From: Shouchella clausii
Lineage (GTDB): Bacteria; Bacillota; Bacilli; Bacillales; Bacillaceae_D
Assembly: GCF_002250115.1 (NCBI RefSeq)
Contig: NZ_CP019985.1
Span: forward strand, 4,092,001 to 4,156,000
Direction: 5' to 3'
Length of the DNA: 64,000 bases
This document shows, in pieces, positions 27,662-35,749 of this stretch. Below the pieces are notes generated by a model, which worked only from the letters and a program-made list of their open reading frames with translations, did not search any database and was not told where the DNA came from. The position numbers were made by a program, and so were the translations under genes. Positions within the stretch are counted from its first letter, which is position 1. Each line of letters starts with the position of its first letter.

Positions 27662-27985
27662 TTAAATAAACACATAAATATCGTCTCCTTCAACTTCCAC
27701 AGTAAAACAAGCTACATTTCCTTGATCTCCACCTTGCGCGCTGCCCGTTTTCATGCAAATTTTCCAATCATGCAGCGGACAATAAACATAATTCCCACTA
27801 ACGATGCCCTCCGATAGGGGTCCGCCTTTATGAGGACATTTGTTGTCAAGAATACGAACGGACCCATCCTCTTGCATAAATAAAGCAAGCTCCCTCCCTT
27901 CGATTTCAACTTTCTTGCCTAAACCGACCGCCAGCTCATTTCGGTTAGCGACAAACACTTTTCTACCCGCTTCCACGAATGCCAT
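27662..27985 (-). CDS. nasE: Assimilatory nitrite reductase small subunit
   Basis: 107 residues from an ATG whose A is the last base of the nasD stop, six bases after GGAGG. A Rieske-type fold with CPHKGGPLSEG and CPLHDW, which supply two cysteine and two histidine ligands. NirD-type partner of the large nitrite reductase subunit. Confidence 0.95.
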   Translation of the reverse strand: MAFVEAGRKVFVANRNELAVGLGKKVEIEGRELALFMQEDGSVRILDNKCPHKGGPLSEGIVSGNYVYCPLHDWKICMKTGSAQGGDQGNVACFTVEVEGDDIYVFI

Positions 27986-30426
27986 CACATACCTCCACCC
28001 TGTTTAACAGCAATTTTTTTCTTTTCAAACAATTGCTGTTGCTTTTCTTCACTCTCAACAATTTCCGTCCACGGATCTTTGTGCCTAGATAGCGCCATTT
28101 CCATCCGTTCGATTAGCGCTGCTCGTTCGATGCTGTCGTCGAAAATCACTTTTTTAATTGATTCAAGCCCGACTCGCTCAATCCAATGGGAAGTCCGTTC
28201 TAAATAGGTGGCTTGTTCCCGATAATATTGCAAAAATGCACTGATCGTTTCCATTACTTCTTCATTCGTTGCCACTTTGCAAAGCAGCTCAGCGCTTCTT
28301 AAATCAACGCCTCCATTCCCACCTACATAGATTTCCCATGCTCCTTCTACACCCACAATTCCAACATCTTTTATGCCTGATTCCGCACAATTACGCGGGC
28401 AAGCGGAAACAGCCATTTTTACTTTATGGGGCGTATTCAGGCCCTCGTATTTTTTCTCAATTTCGATTCCAAGGCTAACCGAGTCCTGCGTGCCAAAACG
28501 GCAAAAATCTTCACCAACGCACGTTTTGACTGTCCGCAATGTTTTGCCATACGCATAGCCGGAGCGCATCCCTAAATCACGCCATACGTTAGGCAATTTT
28601 TCTTTTTCGACGCCGAGCAAGTCGATCCGTTGACCGCCGGTGACTTTTAATAAAGGGACATTGTATTTTTCAGCAACATCAGCGATTTTCCGCAGTTGTT
28701 CTGGATTGGTCACCCCGCCATACATCCGAGGCACAACAGAGAACGTGCCGTCTTTCTGGATATTGGCATGGACCCGTTCATTAACAAACCGGGAATGAGC
28801 ATCATCCGTATAATCAAGGGGGCTAATGAGACCTAGATAATAGTTGAGAGCAGGGCGGCACTTTGAACAGCCTTCCTCTGACTTCCAACCAAGCACGCTC
28901 ATGACTTCTCGAACATAGGACAAGCCCATTTCCCGGATCGAGGCTACCACTGCTTCATGGGTTAATTCCGTACAGCCGCAAAGAGGTTCTGGTTTTGCCA
29001 TTATGTCCGTTCCTGTTGTGAGTGCCAACAATTCAGCTACTTCCGGCTTGCAGCCACCACAAGACCTTGACGCATTCGTACATTGCCTTATTTCTGCTAC
29101 CGTAGAAAGCCCCTGCTCTTTAATTGCACAGACAATCTCACCTTTGCTTACACCGTTACAGCCGCAAATCGTTTCTTCGTCTGCCATTGTAGCTACTACT
29201 GATGGACTGCTGTCATTCGTCTCAGATGGGAACAGTGCCGCTTTACTTATGGCCGAAATGTCTTCCCCAGACCGAATGAGAGAAAGAATTCGATTGGCAT
29301 CATTGGTGTCGCCAAATAAGACGGCCCCTACAACTTGGTTGTTTTTAACAACTAGCTTTTTGTAGACTCCAGCAAATTCGTCATGGATACGAATCGATTT
29401 CGTCTCGTCTTGATCGCGAAACGCCCCTGCGGAAAAGACATTTATGCCTGATACTTTTAATTTCGTGGAGACGATTGACCCTTTATAGCCGCTGACCTCA
29501 TTGCTCGTATTTGTACAGATGTGTTCAGCAAGCACTTTGCCTTGTTCGTACAAGGGAGCAACAAGCCCATAAACGATACCACGGTGTTCAGCACATTCAC
29601 CAACTGCATATACATCTTCTTCGCTAGTTTCCATATAATCATTGACGACGATTGCTTGATTGACTTTAAGTCCTGATTGCTTAGCCAATTGAACATTCGG
29701 ACGAATGCCAACAGCCATAACAACTAAATCAGCTTTTATACTTGTTTGGTCACTGAAGGAAATGCCCTTGACCCGTTTGTGGCCATTGATTTTGACCGTT
29801 TTCTTATTTAAATGAAACTGCATCCCTTGTTGTTCAAGCTCGGCCTTCAACATCTTTCCTGCATCTGAATCCAGTTGCCGGTCCATTAAATGATCGGCAA
29901 TATGGATGACATCAACGTCCATTTTTAAGTTCAACAGGCCTCTAGCTGCTTCAAGGCCTAGCAGCCCTCCACCAATGACCACCGCTTTTTGATACGATTT
30001 CGCAGCATTGATCATTGATTCGCAATCGGCGATGTTGCGAAACGCAATGACACCTTCTTTCTCTGCTCCAGGCAAAGGGAGCATAAACGGGTCGGAGCCT
30101 GTGGCAAAGATCAAACGGTCATAGGTCCGTTTAATGCCACTGGCGCTCCACACTTCTTTTTTGCGACAATCAACTCGTACGACTGCGTCACCTGTAAACA
30201 ATTCAATTTGGTTTCTTTCATACCAGTCGTAGTCGTTTAAGACGATGTCGCTTACACTTGAGTCGCCTTGAAGAACAGACGACAACAATATTCGATTGTA
30301 ATTTGGATGGGGTTCTGCACCGAAAACCGTGAATTGAAAACGATTAGGCTCTCGTTTAATGATTTCTTCGAGTGTGCGGATGCCCGCCATGCCATTGCCA
30401 ATTAAAACAACCTTTTCTTTATTCAC
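27985..30426 (-). CDS. nasD: Assimilatory nitrite reductase large subunit
   Basis: 813 residues. N-terminal FAD and NADH domains (IGNGMAGIRTLEEI, VIGGGLLGLEAARGL), a BFD-like module (CGCNGVSKGEI, CGGCKPE), then the siroheme/[4Fe-4S] reductase domain: TGGQRIDLLG, TCVGEDFCRFG and ACPRNCAESG supply the four cluster cysteines. Reduces nitrite to ammonium with NADH. Shares its domain plan with nasB two genes downstream, which suggests an old duplication. About 40 bases separate it from nasF. Confidence 0.96.
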   Translation of the reverse strand: MNKEKVVLIGNGMAGIRTLEEIIKREPNRFQFTVFGAEPHPNYNRILLSSVLQGDSSVSDIVLNDYDWYERNQIELFTGDAVVRVDCRKKEVWSASGIKRTYDRLIFATGSDPFMLPLPGAEKEGVIAFRNIADCESMINAAKSYQKAVVIGGGLLGLEAARGLLNLKMDVDVIHIADHLMDRQLDSDAGKMLKAELEQQGMQFHLNKKTVKINGHKRVKGISFSDQTSIKADLVVMAVGIRPNVQLAKQSGLKVNQAIVVNDYMETSEEDVYAVGECAEHRGIVYGLVAPLYEQGKVLAEHICTNTSNEVSGYKGSIVSTKLKVSGINVFSAGAFRDQDETKSIRIHDEFAGVYKKLVVKNNQVVGAVLFGDTNDANRILSLIRSGEDISAISKAALFPSETNDSSPSVVATMADEETICGCNGVSKGEIVCAIKEQGLSTVAEIRQCTNASRSCGGCKPEVAELLALTTGTDIMAKPEPLCGCTELTHEAVVASIREMGLSYVREVMSVLGWKSEEGCSKCRPALNYYLGLISPLDYTDDAHSRFVNERVHANIQKDGTFSVVPRMYGGVTNPEQLRKIADVAEKYNVPLLKVTGGQRIDLLGVEKEKLPNVWRDLGMRSGYAYGKTLRTVKTCVGEDFCRFGTQDSVSLGIEIEKKYEGLNTPHKVKMAVSACPRNCAESGIKDVGIVGVEGAWEIYVGGNGGVDLRSAELLCKVATNEEVMETISAFLQYYREQATYLERTSHWIERVGLESIKKVIFDDSIERAALIERMEMALSRHKDPWTEIVESEEKQQQLFEKKKIAVKQGGGM

Positions 30427-30467
30427 ATCTCAAAACTCCTTTTTTTAAAAAAATCCAATTACCTCGT

Positions 30468-31841
30468 TTAAGACATTGTCTGATCGAGTGGTTGATTGTG
30501 CAGAACGACAGAAGCGTACATCGAAAGAGACTTAGCATATGCTTGAACTTGATCGCTCGTCGTTAAAATAGGCACTACAGCTTCATTTGCACATTCTGCT
30601 AAAACGAGTCGCAAATCATCAATTTCTTGCTCTGTTTCACAAAAGGCATGAGTTAAGTGGCCTTCTTCTAGCAGACGACGAATCGCAACAGTTATTTTTT
30701 GTGGTAACAAGCGGCGGTTAATGGCATCTGTACCAATCACGACAGGCGAAAGAGTTGATTTTTTCGAATAACGCGCCAATTGCAAACCGAGTGAGCGAGC
30801 GATTTGCTCCACCTCCTGTGTTCCCGCCATAAGTTGCCCTTGTACAGAACGAATATCATAGCCTTTCTCGCCAAGCTTTGCTAAAAACGCGAACAACACC
30901 TCCTTGGCAAAAAACAAGACTGCTTGATTTTTACTAGTTTGAAGCACAGCAGCGATGTCCGTATCAGTAACAATTTTCCCCTTGTTTTGTTGGAGGGGAG
31001 CCGCAAAGACATCCGCCCCTTGCGTCCGCAGCGCTTCCGTTACTTCAGTCTTTCCTCTAAGCGATAAGATGCCTATGCCCGAAAGGGGCTTGTGCTCAAA
31101 CCATGATACAGCCCCACGGACACCGACAACATCGCCGATTAAAATAACAGCAGGATTCGCCAAGTTAGCGTTAGCGACATTGGTCACAATCGTTTCTAGT
31201 GTTCCTTCCACGGACCGCTGTCGACTGTATGTGCCCCACTCGACAATGAGCACAGGCGTACCGGCTGGTTTTCCATGTGTCATTAACTGGTCAACAATGG
31301 CAGCTAATTGTTTCATGCCCATATAGATCATTAGCGTGTCAACCGATTGAGCAAGTGCTCGCCAATTAGGGGGCTCTTTTTTTTCGTCTCTGTCGCGATG
31401 AGCAGTTACGACTGCAAATGAACTGGAAAGCGTTCTATGGGTTGCCGGTACACCTGCATAAATAGAAGCGGCTGTACCCGCTGTCACACCAGGGACAATC
31501 TCAAATGGAATGTGGTGAGTTTTTAAATAGGCAGCTTCCTCTCCTACTCTGCCGAATACGGCAGGATCGCCCCCTTTTAAGCGAACAACCGTTTTTCCTT
31601 TTTTTGCGTGGACAAGCATTTCTGTTTGGATGTCTCCTTGGCGCAACACATGTTTACACGGCTGCTTGCCTGCATACACCAACTTGGCATGATCGCTAAC
31701 TTCCATGATTAGCGCCGGATTGGCAAGCCTGTCAAAAATCACAACGTCTGCTTGCTGTAATATCTTGCGTGCTTTAACAGTCAACAGTTCGGCGTCTCCA
31801 GGTCCTGCGCCGACGAGGTACACTTTTCCTTGTATGGACAT
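30468..31841 (-). CDS. nasF: Uroporphyrinogen-III methyltransferase/synthase fusion
   Basis: 457 residues from ATG 31841, six bases after AAAGGAG; a longer frame from 31946 runs back through the promoter and TnrA box. Residues 1-245 are a SUMT (CobA) domain with VYLVGAGPGDAELLT and VRLKGGDPAVFGRVGEE. Residues about 250-457 resemble uroporphyrinogen-III synthase (HemD). Makes precorrin-2 for the siroheme of nitrite reductase. Same fusion as B. subtilis NasF, but first rather than last in the operon. Confidence 0.93.
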   Translation of the reverse strand: MSIQGKVYLVGAGPGDAELLTVKARKILQQADVVIFDRLANPALIMEVSDHAKLVYAGKQPCKHVLRQGDIQTEMLVHAKKGKTVVRLKGGDPAVFGRVGEEAAYLKTHHIPFEIVPGVTAGTAASIYAGVPATHRTLSSSFAVVTAHRDRDEKKEPPNWRALAQSVDTLMIYMGMKQLAAIVDQLMTHGKPAGTPVLIVEWGTYSRQRSVEGTLETIVTNVANANLANPAVILIGDVVGVRGAVSWFEHKPLSGIGILSLRGKTEVTEALRTQGADVFAAPLQQNKGKIVTDTDIAAVLQTSKNQAVLFFAKEVLFAFLAKLGEKGYDIRSVQGQLMAGTQEVEQIARSLGLQLARYSKKSTLSPVVIGTDAINRRLLPQKITVAIRRLLEEGHLTHAFCETEQEIDDLRLVLAECANEAVVPILTTSDQVQAYAKSLSMYASVVLHNQPLDQTMS

Positions 31842-31878
31842 GTATAACTCCTTTTTAACGTCTAAAATGATTTCCTCT

Positions 31879-31884
31879 AGTCTA
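31879..31884 (-). promoter_or_regulatory. Candidate -10 of the nas operon promoter
   Basis: TAGACT on the minus strand predicts transcription start near 31872, putting the TnrA box centre at about -50, the position used by TnrA-activated promoters. No good -35 is seen, as expected for an activated promoter. Confidence 0.5.
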
Positions 31885-31913
31885 ACGTGGATCGTTCTTC
31901 TACTGGCACCGAT

Positions 31914-31930
31914 TGTGATATTTTGTGACA
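31914..31930. promoter_or_regulatory. TnrA/GlnR box
   Basis: TGTGATATTTTGTGACA matches TGTNANAWWWTNTNACA at every constrained position. It sits about 75-90 bases upstream of the nasF start, consistent with TnrA activation of nitrate assimilation during nitrogen limitation. Confidence 0.88.
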
Positions 31931-31989
31931 TACTAACGTTCGACAAAAGTCGCGCACCCTAACCAGCAATGCACACTCTTTCTGAAGGC

Positions 31990-32025
31990 AAAAACAGGGC
32001 TAAGCATGGCTTAGCCCCGTTTTTT
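31990..32025 (-). terminator. Terminator of the DUF4064 gene
   Basis: GGGCTAAGC and GCTTAGCCC form a 9-bp stem with a 3-base loop; T-rich tracts lie on both sides. On the minus strand it closes the gene ending at 32051 and separates it from the nas promoter. Confidence 0.75.
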
Positions 32026-32050
32026 GCATTTGGCTTCTTACTTACAACAG

Positions 32051-32401
32051 TTAACCTTGAACCTCTGGATTTTTTTGAACTTGTGAAACGTTTTTCTTAT
32101 TGGCTAAAGCTAAAATGCCGGCAATGAGCAAGAAAATAAATGCTAGCGTAAAAAACAACCCATTTAAAAAGAAGCCTGTCACAGAAATAATAATTAATGC
32201 AATACCGCTAATGACTCTTAACTTAGGTGCCCATGATAAAAACCCTAAAGCAATCGCTAAAAAGGATAGCCAAAACACAGAAGAACCGTCGTTTGCCATT
32301 GCTTCTTCTCCAAAAACAACCCCACCAGCCGTCACAAGAAAGCCACTAACGATACCACAAATTCCTCCAAGAATAGAAAGAACTGCAATCCACGTTTTCA
32401 T
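32051..32401 (-). CDS. DUF4064-like small membrane protein
   Basis: 116 residues, TAGGAGG upstream. Four hydrophobic segments (about 5-27, 42-60, 63-82 and 83-102) with a glycine-rich first helix (LGGICGIVSGFLV) and a short polar tail. Resembles DUF4064 proteins of Bacillus; function unknown. Monocistronic with its own terminator. Confidence 0.75.
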   Translation of the reverse strand: MKTWIAVLSILGGICGIVSGFLVTAGGVVFGEEAMANDGSSVFWLSFLAIALGFLSWAPKLRVISGIALIIISVTGFFLNGLFFTLAFIFLLIAGILALANKKNVSQVQKNPEVQG

Positions 32402-32784
32402 TGAAAACCTCCTAAAATTAGATAAATATTGTAACAGTTCACGTTCTATTTTACATGAAATTACTTATTTTTTCCATTGTTTATTTAAATTTTTCCATGT
32501 TTCTATCAATAAAGAGCCAGTCAAATAGGCTTAGCAATTTACGAGAACATATTCCCTTTCCCATCCCGAAAAGCTTTCATTCCCCTAGTTCTCCCATCGG
32601 AATGGCGAAAAAATCAAATGGCAGCCCCTCCCCTCTTTTAGCCGTTCCCTCATAAAACAATATTATTTATTTTTGCTAGGAAGGATAAAGGCTTTTCTCA
32701 CCATTACTTAAGTTCTAATTTAGATTCACCACTACCCCGTCCTTTTACATCATGCTAAAATTCCATATATAGGGGAGTGTTTAT
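32402..32784. other. Intergenic region without a convincing gene
   Basis: AT-rich non-coding stretch between the DUF4064 gene and a small plus-strand ORF. One 66-codon frame (32455-32655) has no ribosome site and low-complexity content. TTTACA (about 32744-32749) and TATATA near 32766 could form a promoter for the downstream ORF but would leave almost no leader. Confidence 0.5.
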
Positions 32785-32949
32785 ATGTATAAAATTATTT
32801 GCAACAATAACGGCAAACTAAAGGATTTATGTGAATCTAACAGTACAGTTATTAAAACGTTCTTGTGTTACAAAGAAGCTAAGCGCATGGCTGAGAAATT
32901 AAACTCAAATACCACTCCTGATTTTATCTGGACCGTTGTAGAAATTTAA
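32785..32949 (+). CDS. Small hypothetical protein, 54 residues
   Basis: ATG 32785 follows GGGGAG by seven bases. The product (MYKIICNNNGKLKDLCES to FIWTVVEI) is soluble, with a central helix KTFLCYKEAKRMAEKLNS and three cysteines. A terminator follows directly. Not recognised. The ribosome site and terminator support a real gene. Confidence 0.6.
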   Translation: MYKIICNNNGKLKDLCESNSTVIKTFLCYKEAKRMAEKLNSNTTPDFIWTVVEI

Positions 32950-32954
32950 AAAAA

Positions 32955-32990
32955 ACGAGCATTAGCTCATGCTAATCGCTCGTTTTTTTT
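32955..32990 (+). terminator. Terminator of the 54-residue ORF
   Basis: ACGAGCATTAGC pairs with GCTAATCGCTCGT (one bulged C) around TCAT, followed by eight T. Its 3' arm and T-tract begin the first copy of the direct repeat. Confidence 0.75.
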
Positions 32991-33026
32991 GCGATATGTT
33001 CCAGTTGACCATTAAATAGCTGGTTT
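32978..33026 (+). repeat. Direct repeat, copy 1
   Basis: GCTCG plus eight T, a five-base gap, then ATGTTCCAGTTGACC, ATTAAATAGCTGGTTTT. The second copy is at 33672-33718. The 32-base core differs at one position (A here, G there). Confidence 0.75.
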
Positions 33027-33120
33027 TTTAGTAATGAAGGCAATCCCGTCCTTTGAGCTAAACTTACTAAAGGAGTCATTCTTCGATCAATCGGCTTATT
33101 AAAAGTACGGCAACAGTGTT

Positions 33121-33525
33121 TGATCGAAGGCATACTTTGTGGAAGCCCTTACTATCCCAGAACATAGGGATTCCGTTTTTGGAGTAAAGACCAAAACAAA
33201 TTTAGCTAGTATTCTATATCAGCTCAATGACGACAAAGCCACTGAACTATACCGTGACGCTTTAAAAGAAGCTGCTCGTTTTAACCAGGTGGAGTACATG
33301 AATCGATTGAAGATACTTCACATTTTGCACCGCGAGTTTTCAGAAATCGCACTTGATAAAGAACTTGACAAGCTGCTACAATTAAACTGTTTAGTATATT
33401 TAGTCTCAGAAGAAATTTCTCACATATTCGAAAACCGTGGTGAGTTAAAATTAGCGCTAAAATACATGGAATTCGCTTACAAAACACGGTTACAACCAAA
33501 CATTATTGGAGGGGAACAACCTTGA
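33121..33525 (+). pseudogene. 3' remnant of a rap phosphatase gene
   Basis: After a stop at 33121 the frame encodes about 134 residues aligning with the last third of Rap response-regulator phosphatases: KAYFVEALTI, then TNLASILYQLNDDKATELYRDALKEA and GELKLALKYMEFAYKTR, like the tetratricopeptide helices of B. subtilis RapA. Full Rap proteins have about 370 residues with an N-terminal three-helix bundle, which is missing; a GTG at 33139 has no ribosome site. The downstream phr gene is intact and overlaps the stop. Without its N-terminal bundle it should not bind a response regulator. Confidence 0.7.
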
Positions 33526-33647
33526 AGAAATTATCTTCCATAGTCTTTTTAGCAGCCGTTTTATTTTCATTAGTGATCGTGCCGAATGGAGACAAAATCG
33601 ATACCATGCAGTTTGTTCCTTTGAGTGATAAAATTGATACTGTTTAA
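33522..33647 (+). CDS. Phr-type pheromone precursor
   Basis: 41 residues from TTG 33522, seven bases after GGAGGGG and overlapping the rap stop. A signal peptide (MKKLSSIVFLAAVLFSLVIV) is followed by a short C-terminal region with DKIDT twice, at residues 24-28 (GDKIDTM) and 36-40 (SDKIDTV). Phr precursors are exported, cut to pentapeptides and re-imported to inhibit the cognate Rap. DKIDT is the best candidate signal because it is repeated. Position directly behind a rap remnant supports the call. Confidence 0.8.
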   Translation: MKKLSSIVFLAAVLFSLVIVPNGDKIDTMQFVPLSDKIDTV

Positions 33648-33653
33648 ATGCTA

Positions 33654-33684
33654 GGAGCTGCCTTCGGGACAGCTCGTTTTTTTT
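33654..33684 (+). terminator. Terminator after phr
   Basis: GAGCTGCC and GGACAGCTC pair around TTCG with one bulged A, followed by eight T. Confidence 0.75.
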
Positions 33685-33718
33685 AAATGTTCCAGTTGAC
33701 CATTAAGTAGCTGGTTTT
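33672..33718 (+). repeat. Direct repeat, copy 2
   Basis: Near-identical to 32978-33026: GCTCG with eight T, two bases, then ATGTTCCAGTTGACC, ATTAAGTAGCTGGTTTT. The two copies bracket the rap remnant and phr. Confidence 0.75.
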
Positions 33719-33810
33719 CCCATATAGAATGAATCTACTTCCCTCCTCATTGAAACCAACTTTCTCGTAGTTTCGTAGAAAAATATAGTGAAAACGAGGA
33801 GGAAGAGAAA

Positions 33811-33981
33811 ATGGACAACGAGTACGTAGTCGGCTGGGGCACCCTTGCCTTAATTAATGCTGGCCTCGCGCAAGGAAAGAACCGAACAGGACTTAATTGG
33901 TTCTTGCTTTCACTGTTGCTAGGCCCTGTGGCCACATTGATTTCGCTATTTGTCGAAAAGCGCCCTAATCCAAATGATTAA
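33811..33981 (+). CDS. Small membrane protein, 56 residues
   Basis: ATG 33811 follows GAGGAGGAAGAG. The product begins MDNEYVVGWGTLALINAGLA, has a basic turn (QGKNRTG), then a hydrophobic segment NWFLLSLLLGPVATLISLFV and a polar tail. The two-segment plan with a glycine-rich first half resembles small phage- or plasmid-type membrane proteins, but I do not recognise a family. Confidence 0.6.
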   Translation: MDNEYVVGWGTLALINAGLAQGKNRTGLNWFLLSLLLGPVATLISLFVEKRPNPND

Positions 33982-34059
33982 CGTTCGGGCAAAGGGAAAA
34001 TACTGCCCTTCGTCTCGTTTACTAGTACTATACAAACACAAGCAGGACTGCTCTAACAT

Positions 34060-34088
34060 TTGAGTTCCTTTATAAAATTAGTTATACT
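34060..34088 (+). promoter_or_regulatory. Promoter of the CNNM gene
   Basis: TTGAGT (34060-34065), a 17-base spacer and TATACT (34083-34088), leaving a leader of about 120 bases with no recognised riboswitch. Confidence 0.6.
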
Positions 34089-34218
34089 TTACTTCTAAGG
34101 ATTGGCTGACTTTGCCAGCAGCACTTTTTCCTCATGCTTCATTTATTTCATTAAAACACCGCTGTAAAGAGGCTGCGTCACCATTTACATCTCTTAAACG
34201 ACTCAGGAGGGGCATTCC

Positions 34219-35451
34219 GTGTTATTTGCTATTATTGCCTGCTTACTCGCTTCGTTTTTCTTCTCTGGAAGTGAGACTGCACTCACTGCGGCGAATAAGA
34301 TGAAAATTCAATCAAGAGCTTCAACAGGAGATAGAAACTCACAAAAACTACTTCATCTTATCTCAAAACCCGATCAATTTATTACAACGATTTTGATTGG
34401 TAATAACATTACAAATATTCTATTGCCAACACTTGTTACAATGATTGCGATTGATTACGGCATTAGTGTCGCTTTAGCTACTGCTATATTGACTGTCGCT
34501 ATCATTGTCTTTGCTGAAGTATTGCCAAAATCAATTGCTGCATCGTTTCCTGATAAAATCGCTTATTTCGTTTCCCCAGTTATACGTGCATTAATGATTC
34601 TTCTTAAGCCAATTACTTACTTGCTTAACTTAGGAACAGGCGCCCTTATCCAACTCCTTTCTAAAAGCCAGCCAAAAGAAAAATCGTTTTCAAAAGAAGA
34701 GCTGCGAACGATTGTCGATATCGCCAGTGGGGAAGGCACATTTGAAAAAGAAGAATCGCATCGGATTAAAGGCATTCTCGATTTTCGAAGTCTTAATGTA
34801 AACGACGCTATAAAAACCCCCAGAATTGAAATAGTCGGCTTACAAGAAAATACACCATTTGAGGAAGCACGAGACTTTATTATCCAAAATCGGTACACAC
34901 GCTATCCTATTTATCGAGAAGATATGGATAGCATCATTGGGATCTTCCATTCCAAAGCATTGGCGTCATGGTCGTTAGACCCATATAGACCTTTAACCGA
35001 TTTTAGCGACATGGAACCACTTGTTGTCTTTGAATTCCAGTCAATCGAATTGGTTTTCAGAAAGATGATGCAAGAACGAAAACACATGGCAATTGTTTAT
35101 GACGAATACGGTGGGACTGAAGGTCTAATTACACATGAAGATATTATCGAAGTGATGATTGGGCAAGAAATTGAAGACGAAACGGATTTAGAAAATGATA
35201 GCCTAGTTGATTTAGTCAATGATAGAGAAATCATCTGTCACGGGAAGCTTCCTCTCCAAAAACTAAACAATCTTTTTGCAACGGATATTCCTGACGAAGA
35301 GAATAACCTCGCTGGCTATGTATTAAAACATTTTGGCCGCCTTCCCGCTGAAGGGGAGCAATTTGAAGCAAAAGGGTTACTCTTTTCTGTGCTTGACGTA
35401 GATATAGAGCGCAAGCGCATAGTAAAAGTGCGTATTCTCAAGCAAGCTTAA
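34219..35451 (+). CDS. CNNM/HlyC-type membrane protein with CBS domains
   Basis: 410 residues from GTG 34219, eight bases after GGAGG. DUF21 (CNNM) transmembrane domain, about residues 1-175 (FFSGSETALTAANKM, FAEVLPKSIAASFP), then a CBS pair (about 200-320, TPRIEIVGL and VYDEYGGTEGLITHEDI) and a C-terminal CorC_HlyC domain (about 335-410). The family is implicated in Mg2+ or other cation export. B. subtilis has several paralogues (YhdP, YhdT, YqhB, YugS); the exact orthologue is not clear. Confidence 0.92.
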   Translation: MLFAIIACLLASFFFSGSETALTAANKMKIQSRASTGDRNSQKLLHLISKPDQFITTILIGNNITNILLPTLVTMIAIDYGISVALATAILTVAIIVFAEVLPKSIAASFPDKIAYFVSPVIRALMILLKPITYLLNLGTGALIQLLSKSQPKEKSFSKEELRTIVDIASGEGTFEKEESHRIKGILDFRSLNVNDAIKTPRIEIVGLQENTPFEEARDFIIQNRYTRYPIYREDMDSIIGIFHSKALASWSLDPYRPLTDFSDMEPLVVFEFQSIELVFRKMMQERKHMAIVYDEYGGTEGLITHEDIIEVMIGQEIEDETDLENDSLVDLVNDREIICHGKLPLQKLNNLFATDIPDEENNLAGYVLKHFGRLPAEGEQFEAKGLLFSVLDVDIERKRIVKVRILKQA

Positions 35452-35484
35452 ATAGAAAACCAGTCATAAAACCGGTGTTCGGTT

Positions 35485-35522
35485 AAAAGACATGCCTTCT
35501 TACGAATAGGTATGTCTTTTTT
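35485..35522 (+). terminator. Terminator after the CNNM gene
   Basis: AAAAGACATGCC and GGTATGTCTTTT form an 11- to 12-bp stem (one G-U pair) with a 12-base loop, followed by TT. Confidence 0.7.
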
Positions 35523-35749
35523 ATGTATGGCCTATGATTTCCCCATTATCGGGAAACAATGATAAATGGTTAACCCTCTTTCCTTTCCTGCCAACATTCT
35601 CTGCATTCACTACTAAAATTTTACAGAAATAGGTTTACACTCACTTCCTCGATAGCAACGCAACCGGACCATCAGCAAAACATTCCTTCGTACAGACACA
35701 ACCAAGCCCAGTGTTGCATAGATATAACCATTCTTGTGGAGGTGAGCAT

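Noticed and set aside
32455-32655. 66-codon plus-strand frame in an intergenic region
   Set aside because: No ribosome site, biased composition and no recognisable features.
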